From positions 950,501-1,014,500 of the forward strand of contig NC_041779.1 of NCBI RefSeq assembly GCF_900090045.1: a stretch of 64,000 bases of DNA, read 5' to 3'. The notes below the pieces were generated by a model. It saw only the letters and a list, made by a program, of their open reading frames with translations, had not been told where the DNA came from and ran no database searches. Positions 46,100 through 56,608 of the stretch are shown here, one piece after another. The translations under genes and the position numbers were made by a program. The stretch's first letter is position 1, and each line of letters opens with the position of its first letter. The stretch is from Plasmodium malariae (Eukaryota; Apicomplexa; Aconoidasida; Haemosporida; Plasmodiidae).

Positions 46100-47287
46100 A
46101 TGGGCAACACAGTTCCGTATAGCTGCTACGAGAGATGGGGAAAGAGGACGCCAGATGGTCCCCTCATTAATTATGATCCCCAGATAGTAAGTAAAGAATA
46201 GTGCTGAAAAATAATGCTAGGGAAGCAATAACACTGGGTAGTTATAAGCCTCCTCTTTTTGTGTTGTTAATTCATGCGTGATAGTTTATTCTGCAGCTAG
46301 CTCGTTCAATTATTTGTTCTTTTGTTTGTTCGTTTATTTGTTCGTTTATTTGTGCATTTATTTGTTCGTTTATTTGTATATTTATTTGTTCGTTTATTTG
46401 TATATTTATTTGTTCGTTTATTTGTGCATTTATTTGTTTATTTTATTTGTGCATTTATTTGTTTATTTTATTTGTGCATTTATTTGTTTATTTTATTTGT
46501 GCATTTATTTGTTTATTTTATTTGTGCATTTATTTGCTTATTTTATTTTTCCCCCCCCCTCCGTTCTCAGACGAATAATGGCCCTTTGGCCAACCTGCTA
46601 GAAAATTTCAACTATGACTTAAATGAAGAAACGCACTACGCTGGTGCGAAAAAGGACAACGACGGAGCTAATGAAGGATGGTACAAAAATGAGAATAATA
46701 ATAGTTATAGTAATAATAGTTATCATAATAAAAGTAATTACAATAATAATACAAACCTATATGGAAATAATAAAGATAGTAGTAACAATAATAATATAAA
46801 TCCAAAAGTCATCCGGAATGCAAGGAGAAGACCTACATATTCTCCTACCGCTAGAAAAATAAACATCGAAACAGAAGATGAAGAGGATGATGACAAATTA
46901 TCTACTGATAAGTCTGATGAAAATATATCAGCTAAAGATATAAAAGACGAAAAAATAAAACAATATAGAAAAACTTTAACTAAAATTATAAAAATAAAAA
47001 CTGCAATATTTCATGAAACAGTTAAAGTCACTTGTTCGAAAGATGGGAAAATGCTCGAATGGTATAAAGGAAAAGCAGATGAAGATGGGAGAAAAAAACC
47101 TATTGGATCATTTCCTTTAAACAAAATAACATCCATTAGAACAAAAGTAGACAATCTCAAGTCTTTAGAAATAGCTGTAAGTAGTGTTAATATAAGCACT
47201 TATTTATTTTTCTTCAAAACAAGGGAAGAAAGGGAGAGTTGGCAAAACGACTTGGAATCGTTTAGAAAAATTATGAGTATGAAATAA
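46100..47287 (+). CDS. APH: Acylated pleckstrin-homology domain protein APH, two exons
   Basis: Exon 1 46100-46186 and exon 2 46571-47287 join in phase 0 through a GTAAGT donor and a TCAG acceptor, giving 267 residues. Exon 1 opens MGNTVPYSCYERWGKRTPDG, with Gly2 for myristoylation and a nearby cysteine for palmitoylation. After an Asn/Asp-rich linker, the C-terminal ~130 residues are a PH domain: YRKTLTKIIKIKTAIFHETV, then MLEWYKGKADEDGRKKPIGS, then ITSIRTKVDNLKSLEIAV and a final helix EERESWQNDLESFRKI. In Toxoplasma and P. falciparum, APH sits on micronemes and binds phosphatidic acid to allow their secretion during invasion. The intron is a TTTGTTCGTTTATTTG repeat. Identity rests on N-terminus, PH fold and gene order. 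Confidence 0.92.
46310..46545. repeat. TTTGTTCGTTTA / TTTGTGCATTTA repeat inside APH intron
   Basis: Two related 12-17-bp units repeated through most of the intron; it remains open in the APH frame, so an unspliced reading would extend upstream, but this is not coding. Confidence 0.9.
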
Positions 47288-48872
47288 ACCAAAATGGATA
47301 TATTATAGCCGCAAATACATCTTTCAGTATCTTGTATATATAGTATAATAATAAAAAACACGAAATGATGTAATAAACGTGCTCCATGCCATAAAAATCA
47401 AGTTAGTGCTGATAAGAAGCCCATTCGTTTTAAGGTAATTCCGACTTGCTGATTTTCATTTTTTAGGTCATATTTTACGTCATTTTTCACATTATTTTTT
47501 TTTTTTTATTTTTAAATTCATGTTTTTTACATCATTTTTTGTGTCATTTTATACATTATTCTTTACGTCATTTTTTCTACTTCATTTTTTTTACTTCATT
47601 TTTTTTACTTCATTTTTTTTACTTCATTTTTTTTTACCTCCTTTTTTACCTCCTTTTATACCTCCTTTTTTACGTCATTTTTTACGTCATTTTTTTTACC
47701 TAATTTATTTATTTTTTCCTTTTTTATAATACTTTAAAAAGAAAAATTTGAAGGCGTACACTTTTACTCCGTCTTCCTTATAAGTATTGCATTTGCACCT
47801 CAATTTTTTTTTTTTTTTTAAAAGTCCAATTTTTTTAGCTTCTAAACCTTTTTCTAATAGGCGCTATATTATGCTATTGTGTATTATGTGGATGCATGTG
47901 TATATATATATATATATATATGTTTGTGTACGTGCACTTTTTCTTTTTTTTTTTTTTTTTACGTTGCTATCTCTTCCTTTTCTCAATATTTATGTATAGG
48001 TCGTAAAAAAAAAAAAATTAATAATAAAACAATTTTATTTAAATTACATTTTATTTTATTCCATGTGCATATTCTCTAGAACTTAATTCTTTTTTTATAA
48101 ATTACTAACAAGATAAAGAGAGAACTAAAAAAATAAATAAATAAAACATAAAATAGTAATAAAAATATTTTTACATATATGTATTATATATAGGATAACC
48201 TAGTATTTTTTTTTTTTTTTTTATATTTTCTCTTGAAAAGGCGTACAAGTACTCGTACATCTTGTCTAATTTTATCTCCTACCAATAAGTATGTCCTTTT
48301 TTTTTTTACTTTTGCACACTTTTTATTTTATTTCTCATGGGTAATTGTTTAGTATTTAAATGTTTTACATCTTGAATATTAGAATTATATAGAAAAATAA
48401 AAAAAAAAAGGACGAAAAAAAGGAAATAAAAAGGGAAGAAAAAAAAGTAGAAAGATAGGAATAAAAATAGGAATAAAAATAGGAATAAAAATAAGAATAA
48501 AAATAGGAATAAAAATAGGAATAAAAATAGGAAAAAAAACAAAAAAAAAAAAAAAAAAAAAAAAGAGCAAAAAAGAAAAAGGAATCTTCTAAAAATAATT
48601 TAAAAAAAAAAAAAAATTGTAACAAAAAAAAAAAACAGATATTGTACGAAAATAAATTTATTGTAACAAATAAATTTTAGTAAAATAGAAGTTACTAAAA
48701 TTATTATAATTTTTAGTGAAATAAACACTAATAAAACTATTAATATCTTAACGTATACTTATACCCAAAATAAATTCTTACAAACCCGATTCATCCCTTA
48801 TACACATGTACGATTTAAACCTGTGATATGCATATAGAAAATAAGTTTGTATCAAGTTACCCTCACATGTAC

Positions 48873-48920
<48 letters not shown>

Positions 48921-48970
48921 TCTATACCTTTTGAAGAAGAAAAAAATAAAAGAAAAAAAATTTGAGAAAA
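47288..48970. other. Intergenic between APH and HoMu, no gene seen
   Basis: Both neighbours read rightward. Contains a TTTACTTCATTTTTTT repeat (47520-47700), a TA run near 47900, a GGAATAAAAATA repeat (48455-48535) and homopolymers. Upstream of HoMu there is another TA run (48878-48917). Confidence 0.6.
48455..48537. repeat. 12-bp repeat GGAATAAAAATA
   Basis: About seven units, followed immediately by an A tract. Confidence 0.9.
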
Positions 48971-51924
48971 ATGACATGTCATGATATCATGAATGAGTCA
49001 AGTGATGTAGATGTACCCTCGAAAACGAAGGCATCTAAAAATGAAGAAGAAGAAGAAGAAAAAAAAAAAAGAAAAAAGATAGACAGCATCATCCAAAAAA
49101 ATGAGTGTGATGCTAATTATGAACAAAAAGAAAAAAGGGAAAGGAGTTTATCTAGTGAATCTTATAGACCAGGTTAGACCAATAGAGGGATGGAGTAAGT
49201 ATTCATGTTTTTACATATCTATACATGTATAAACACACATGTACTCAAAATATATATATACATATATATGCATACATAAGTATATTGCAGTATAGAATGA
49301 AAATTCTAAGTGATTGATTTACCATGTGCTGAGCACCATTTCATTGAAATAAAAAACATACAGTGCACACCTTATTCTTTTATATTGAAGCTTCAATAAC
49401 GTATTGATACGCTCTATAATTTTATTTGGCAATTGCTTATTTCCATTGTCTCTCTACAAATGTATTGATAATTTATTTACTTTTCTATTTTTCGAATGTA
49501 TATACCCTTCTTAATGAAAAAAGTACTCATTTTTTTTTTTTTTTTTTTTAGAAAAAAAGAAGCTATGTTGTTGTCATGAAAATAATGTTTCAAAATGCTC
49601 TAACAAAACTGAAAAGGGAAACACAACTCCGAAGAATAAGAATGCAGATACGCTAAGTACTGGTAGTGTGATAATATATTTATCTTTCTGTACTAGACCT
49701 TATGCAGTAGTACACATTATGTATACATACATACATACATACATTCACGCATACTTACATACGTATATACGATATCACACGTACCTCTATGCACGTGCTC
49801 ATACAGCTTCCACAGGAATTAACGAATTTGCAATTAACTCAAAAAACATAAATGAGCCCTTTAAATTTTTTATCGGTGGTATTCCACAAAACATCACAAA
49901 CAAAGTAATGAAAGAAGACATAATTCTTGTTTAGAAAACTTGTGTGTCCTTCTCCTTCCTCTATTTGTATTATGATGTTTTGTACCCCACACATACACAC
50001 AAAAACAAACACGCACTTATTAATTTATTCTTATTTATTTATTAATATATATAAATATATTTTTTTTTTTTTTTTTTTGCTACTTCTACCTCTTACACTT
50101 TAAAAGTACATATCAGAATATTTCGAAAAATATGGGCCAGTGCAAAATGTAGTTATAGCGCAAGACCATGAAACAAAAAGAAACAGGGGATTTGCGTTTG
50201 TTACAATGTCATCTCAAATAAATAAAGATAGAATCTTAATAGTATATAAAAATATAGAATAGCTAATCAAATAAACAGACACATTTCCTAACATTATTAT
50301 AATTTAAAATTTCTTTTATCATATTTTTTTATTTATTTTTTTATTTATTTTTTTATTTATTTTTTTATTTATTTTTTTATTAATTTTTTTATTTATTTTG
50401 TTATTTATTTTTTTATTTATTTTGTTATTTATTTTTTTGTTCATTTTTTCGTTTATTTTTTTTTCAGGATTCTCATGAACTAAACGGAAAAAGAGTAGAT
50501 GTTCGTGAGGAGCATAATACTACCCCCTCCGACATTCAAAGAAAAATATTCGTAGGTGGACTAAACTATTACTGGACTAAAGATACACTGGAAAGGCATA
50601 AATTATTTAAAAAAAAAAAAAAAATTCCCCAATTTCATAAGAGAATGTTCTATCACTACATATTTAAATATGCGTATGTGCGTGGGTATAGACACATATA
50701 TGTATGTACGTATATGTATGTATGTACATATATGTATGTATGTACATATATGTACGTGTATGTATGTACACGTATGTACTTACCTGTATGTGCACATGTT
50801 TTTATTTTTTTTATACTGGTTATTGTTCAGTTACTTCTCATCTTTTGGGGACATTGATGTAGTTCAAATTGTGGTTGATTCGTCTGGTAGATCTCGATGT
50901 TTTGGATTTGTAGTTTTCGCTAATGAATCATCAGTAGCCAAAGTTTTGAAACACAAAAGACACAAAATATATGTAAATGAAAAAGCAACAAGAAGCAGAG
51001 AAACGAAGAAACAGTGTACACGCATATGTGTGTGTATGTATATATACGTCTTTATGTTTACGTGCACGTATTAAGAAACGCTTTAACCGATTGATCCTTC
51101 TTCTTTCGTAGGATAAAATGGTCGAAGTTAGAAAAGCGGAGCCAAAGAAACCCAAAATGGCTATGAAACGGCAAAACAATAAAAGGCATAAAAATAAGAT
51201 TCATTTTTACATAAACCACATATACCCCTCATGTGTCTCTATGCATGTCGTTCCATATTCATATATACATATATATATATATGTACTTATACATTGCATG
51301 TGTACATATATACTTATGCATTACATGTGTACATATATACTTATGCATTACATATGTACATATATACTTATACATTGCATGTGTACATATATACTTATGC
51401 ATTACATGTGTACATATATACTTATGCATTACATATGTACATATATACTTATGCATTACATGTGTACATATATACTTATGCATTACATGTGTACATATAT
51501 ACTTATGCATTACATATGCACATATATACTTATGCATTACATGTGTACATATATACTTATGCATTACATGTGTACATATATACTTATGCATTATATGTGT
51601 ACATATATACTTATGCATTACATGTGTACATATATACTTATGCATTACATATGTACATATATACCTGCACCGCAAAGTGAACATATTTATGTCTATTTTT
51701 TAATCCTATTCAGCCATTCGAAGTATTCTCATCTTCCCCCTTTTATGACCCGATTCCCATGCAATAAAGAGACCATGGCACAGTGGGCTAATTTTATGTA
51801 CAGTACATGTGGAGTACCCTTTTTATTTAATCAAAGATTTCAAAACGTTCCTGACTTTTATTCCAATTATAATTATTATCCGAATGCGGTGGAAAATATG
51901 CAGCCACCAGAATATAACAACTAA
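48971..51924 (+). CDS. HoMu: HoMu: Musashi-like RNA-binding protein with two RRMs, eight exons
   Basis: Exons 48971-49172, 49552-49662, 49816-49904, 50107-50241, 50468-50595, 50831-50972, 51112-51185, 51714-51924, total 363 residues. RRM1 spans exons 3-5: FKFFIGGIPQNITNK, then YISEYFEKYGPVQNVVIA and RNRGFAFVTM. RRM2 spans exons 5-7: RKIFVGGLNYYWTKDTLE, then SYFSSFGDIDVVQIVV, CFGFVVFAN and DKMVEVRKAEPKKPK. The pair closely resembles Musashi/hnRNP A-type RRMs. The C-terminus is Tyr/Asn-rich (DFYSNYNYYPNAVENM). The protein (homologue of Musashi) is thought to control mRNA translation or storage, including in gametocytes. Joins at 50595 and 51185 use GC rather than GT (see findings) yet keep phase exactly. 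The first ~100 residues are Lys/Glu/Cys-rich with CCCHEN. Identity is strong from RRM layout and gene order. Confidence 0.9.
50320..50462. repeat. TTTTTTTATTTA repeat in HoMu intron 4
   Basis: About eleven 12-bp units with occasional GTT variants, directly before the acceptor of exon 5. Confidence 0.9.
51268..51664. repeat. 27-bp tandem repeat in HoMu intron 7, about 14 copies
   Basis: The unit, roughly TGTACATATATACTTATGCATTACA, repeats head to tail through most of the last intron; copies differ by TGTG/TATG. All six frames look open (Tyr-Thr-Cys-Ile-like), but no real gene. Confidence 0.95.
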
Positions 51925-52518
51925 TTTTAGCATGCTTTTTTTTTTTTTTTTTACCGCAAATTGTGATGCTACTTTAACGTAATATTTTTACATGTTTCTC
52001 TATTTTTTTTTTTTTTTGCAGTTTTCCCTATTTTTTCTTACAACTTTCTATATTCTTTTTTTCTACATTTTTCTCTATTTTTTTTCTACATTTTTCTCTA
52101 TTTTTTTTCTACATTTTTCTCCATTTTTTTTCTACATTTTTCTCTATTTTTTTTCTACATTTTTCTTTATATTATTTCACGTTTTTCCTTATTATTTTTA
52201 CACATTTTTAGCTCTATTTTTTTTTCTTCTTTTACGCAAAAAATTGCTCTCTTTAACATATTGTTCGTGATACATTGTTCTTTATAAGGTATTAGCCATA
52301 TCTTAAAGATTGAAGTAAATAATAAAAAAGATAAAGTACAAAATTTTCTTATTAAAAAAAAGAAAAGAAAAGAAAACTGAAGAAAAATAAAGATAGATAA
52401 AAAAAAAAAATTGCGCATAAAGTACGCAAAAACAGTTGATATGTACATATAAAACACAAATTAACAATCACCTCTTAAATTTTAATTTAAAAAAAAAAGA
52501 AGTATAAAACAATAATTT
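51925..52518. other. Convergent intergenic region
   Basis: Between HoMu and a minus-strand gene. Holds a TTTTTTCTACATTTTTCTCTA repeat (52040-52170) and short homopolymers. No gene. Confidence 0.6.
52045..52175. repeat. 21-bp repeat TTTTTTCTACATTTTTCTCTA
   Basis: About six copies on the plus strand. Confidence 0.9.
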
Positions 52519-54132
52519 TCATTTAACACAAAAAAATTGCTTTATGTTCTTTTTACTACTGTCCGGGTGCTCAGAAACCCCTTTGTTGCTACTGGAATTT
52601 CCTATGTTTTCCTCTTCTTTGCTAAGATCTTTTTTTTTTGTTTTGCTATTGCATTGAAGATCATTTTTTCGCTTACTATGTTTTATTTTTAATTTTGAAA
52701 AACATAAAAAAAAATTTGCTCTTCTTTTCTTACATGTTGTGGGTTTAACACTACTTGAATTGTTAGAATAATCATGTTTATGTGGTCCACCAATTATCAT
52801 AGATTCATTTTTATTATTATCATTATAATTGTCATTATCTTTATCATCACCACCATTATGATTACAATTATCTTTAGTATGTTTGTCTACATTATTATCA
52901 TTACCACCTCCAATATCATCCATGATAATACTATGACTACAACTCCTGCTAATCCCTTGCATTAATGAGTTTTCTCCTATCTTATAATTTATATCATCCA
53001 CTTTTGAATTTTTATTGCTAATAGTGGAATTATCTCGTGTGATATAATCTTTTTTGGAAATATCGCTTGACTTTTTTTGATAAAAAAACCTGCTTTTTGC
53101 AGATCCAAATTTATTTTTCAAAAGGAAAACATTACTCAATTGATTTTTGTAATTTTCGCTTACCTTATTTATATTTGTATCCTTTTTATTTGTAGTAGTA
53201 CCTTTATATTTAGTTAGGATTAATACCTTATTTCTTTCATCGCTATTTGGTTTATTTCTAAAAGATGAAGAAGCAAATTTGGACGTAGAACTTTTTTGAA
53301 ATAATTTTTTATTCAACGTTTCAGCTATGTATGCATTTGATATACTAAATTTATTTCCCTTCTCACTAGGTTCATCCTTTTGTTCTTCAAAATTGAAATC
53401 TACATTTTTTCTTTCAGAATTGTCATTTTTCTTGTAATTCATCAGTTCGGCTATTTCTAAATTGAAGAAAAGGAACAGAATAAAGTGAACACAGCGGGAT
53501 AGAAATAAAAAGAACAGAATAAAATGGAACAGCGTAGCACAGCATAAAGCAGCGTGATACAGAATAAGATAAAACAAGGCTATTTTTCGTCTAAGTAACT
53601 CTTCCACCATATCCCTCTTTATAGGAATGGCTTTTTCTTTATAAATGTGTATATACACGTACATGTACATTATTTTAAGCAAAAAAAAAAAAAAAAAAAA
53701 GGAAAATAGGGGCATGAAAATAAATTTACTCAAACGCTCTGCTTAGCAAATGTTTGCTTTTTTTTTTTTTTTTTTTTTTTTTCTCCCTTTTACTTAATTG
53801 TTTTTCCCTTATCGAGGAGTGAACTTTCTTATTCTCTGTAATTTTTTTCTTGTCACCAAATTCTAAAAAATTGTTAAAATAAATTTTTTAAAAAAAAAGG
53901 TCTATTCAATGAAAAAGAGTAATGTTACTAGAGTAAAAAGATGTCTAAAACTACTACCAATATATGTAATATATAAATTTTGTAAAAGATTAGGGAATAT
54001 GATGAGACCATTTGCTTAATTAACATATGGAAAGAATTAAACTGAATAATAAGAAGGGCTTAGATAAAGTATTGGCAAGAATAATGTACAAATTAATGTT
54101 ATAATGTTTAATATACCGAAATTAGGTAACAT
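52519..54132 (-). CDS. Unknown Plasmodium protein, three exons
   Basis: Exons 54117-54132, 53794-53862 and 52519-53456 join in phase (1, 1), giving about 340 residues. The tiny first exon (MLPNF) is the least certain; it was chosen because it has a good GTATAT donor and the required phase. The second exon reads EFGDKKKITENKKVHSSIRE; the third opens KIAELMNYKKND. The body is Ser/Asn/Lys-rich with an Asp/Asn tract (DDKDNDNYNDNNKN) and a conserved-looking basic block near the end (KKRRANFFLCFSKLKIKHSK), ending FFCVK. No transmembrane segment or known domain. The Cys-flanked basic block near the C-terminus may be a nuclear-localisation or membrane-binding segment. I do not recognise a family; conservation of the C-terminal block across species would be the first test of the model. 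Confidence 0.6.
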
Positions 54133-55749
54133 TTTTGGGTACAACTTATGAAAATTTGTTTTTAATATTGTAAGGTTTTTACTATATTTGGGTTGTGTAC
54201 TCACAATTACTCATTTGTTAATGTTATAATTTTATAAAATCTTTTAATTTTTTAATTTTTTATTTTGTAAAAATAGCAGCAAATTATTATTCTTATGTTG
54301 TATAGGACTATTTCTTGGAAAAAAAAGTAAATGAACAACACAAGCTCACTTGCAAAAACACGTGTACGAACATAAATTTATTCCATCCAGTTTTGAAGTT
54401 ATGGTTGTATACAAATATGTACTCCTTTATTTTTCCTTTTTTCCTTTTTTCCTTTTTTTTCTTTTTTTATCTTATATTTTACTTTTTTATTTCTTTCTTT
54501 TTTCTTCATAATTTTTATAAAAAGTAGAACACCTATTGATAAAGAATTTATATAAGAAATAAACAAATACAGGACGAAATGCTATTATTTCTGTACATTA
54601 TAAAAAAGGGATTTCCTTTCTGATTGCGTAGTGGTATAATATTGTACATACTCACGTACAAATATTTTTATATATCTTATTTATAATACAATAAGGTATA
54701 AATTTAATTTTTTTTGGAAATGTGAAAAAAGGAAAAAGTAAAACCCATTTAAAACTTTAATTTTATATGCGAAACATTTAAGAAATATATAATATAATAT
54801 TTTTCGTTCTATAATAAAAAAAATAAGTGGTATAGTATGTGTAAAATTATATATGATGAGTATTTTTTTATTTTTTTTTTTTTATACTTAATATAATTAC
54901 ATGTTTGGCTTAATTATATATTCATTTTTTTTTTCAAATTTGAAGTTCAAAAAGAAAAGTAAGTTTGTGTTTTTTCTATTTTTTAAACGAGTGCAGGTAA
55001 CAGTTGTTTTATGCATGGATCGAACGGTTAATGTTCCCTTCTTTTCTTTTCTTTTTTGCTTTTTTATTTTTTTTTCAAGAATTAAAATTTTCATATGTGA
55101 CTTATTTACTTCGAACAAGTCTTTTTAAAAAAAAAAAAAAAAAACTTAAAATGTTTCCCATATTTTTGATTTTGTAATATAATATTTCTATTTTTTTAGT
55201 TTTCATTAGTAAAATGTAGAAATACTATTATATATTTTCACTAAAGGAGATAAGAAAATGACCAAGTAAAAAAGAAAAACATTATAAAATGTGTAATTTA
55301 AAAAAAAAAATAATTTTAGTTGTTATTGTGTATCACTGTAAAATCCATGAGAACAGTGAACATTTTACCAGCACTATCAGAATGAGTATATAAATAGAAT
55401 AATGGAATTTCTGTGTTTTCAGTATGTTCTAAAATATTTCTACTATTATTGCAGCTTTCTCCGTTTAAAAATAGTAAAATATATGAATATACATGTACCC
55501 ATATAAAATATACGATTTGCTTTACTAGTTATCTTTTTTTTTTTTATATATATATATATATATATTGTTGCTTTTTTAACTTTATTTATTTATTTATGTT
55601 TTTTTTTTTTTTGGAATTTAATTATTTAATAAATACAAAAAGATAACCCTATTTACTTTTTCATTTTAAAATGATCCTTAATTTCACGTTTTAGAGAAAG
55701 GACTACATAAAATAATACTCACGTACATTTTTTCCCTTACTTTTTAAAA
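54133..55749. other. Divergent intergenic region
   Basis: About 1.6 kb with no gene seen. Less repeat-dense than the left part of the window; shorter T and A tracts and no long tandem arrays. Presumably holds both promoters. Confidence 0.55.
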
Positions 55750-56608
55750 ATGGAAAAATCAAATAGAACAAATGATATTAGGTTATTTAAAAAACTTTTC
55801 CACGAAAAATTAACAAAAGTTAGTCATAATAATATAGTATTTTAGCCGTTCTTTATTGAATATGAAGAAATATATATGTTTTATATGTATGATACTACTA
55901 ATAAGCAATATTATTTTACTTTAATGTGTACATATACATTCACATATATATATATATGTATTGAATATTTTATGAGATAAGCATAATTTTCATCTTATAC
56001 GTTAAATTTACCTTTTCTCTCGCAGAATGAGATGGACGATGTTTTTTTCTATTATAAGCAAGTAATAGGTAGGATAAAAATTTATATTTTTGTGCGAATA
56101 GTTGGCGGAAACGTGCTTTCACATATATATAAATATTTATATATGTGTGCATATTATTTTTATTTTTTTGCATATTTTTAACAACCTAGGCTTAATAGCA
56201 GGTATCATATCAGGAATACTACGTATCAAGGGAATTTGGGGATTTTTATTTTTTTTTATTTTACAATTTCTCACATCCTTTGCCTTATACAACAGAAAAA
56301 TACATGAAAATTATTTTCTTGATAACTATAATATTGCAACGAGTAATGTGTTGATTGCGCTCTCAGCATTTCTGGTACTTTAAAAAAAACACACATGTGT
56401 GTGAATATACATACTTGTATGTTGGATTATATGTGTTCATAATGAATGAAACTACAGTATGATTAAACAAAAACGTTTAACTTGTTATTATGTGAATATA
56501 TACTCCTCTTGAACAATCCAGAGGCAAGCAAAACCTTATGCCATTTTTTTTTTTTTTTTTTATTTCCTTAAGATATCATGGGTAACAATTAATACACTGT
56601 TAATATAA
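55750..56608 (+). CDS. RAB5IF/OPTI (C20orf24)-like membrane protein, four exons
   Basis: Exons 55750-55818, 56026-56068, 56190-56374 and 56573-56608, phases consistent, total 110 residues. After a short basic N-terminus the sequence reads DDVFFYYKQVIGLIAGIISG, then ILRIKGIWGFLFFF as two membrane segments, a polar loop, and NVLIALSAFLISWVTINTLL as a third. This layout matches the small Rab5-interacting family (RAB5IF/OPTI, related to EMC6) found in the ER membrane translocon-associated complex that helps insert multipass proteins. The similarity of DDVxFYxxQVI...G...LRGxxG is what I used for the assignment. Function in Plasmodium is inferred. Each intron is 120-210 bases and T-rich. Confidence 0.75.

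Noticed and set aside
51231..51703. Tyr/Cys/His/Ile repeat frames in the HoMu intron
   Set aside because: 27-bp intron repeat read in every frame; the array is within an intron of HoMu by phase and RRM continuity.
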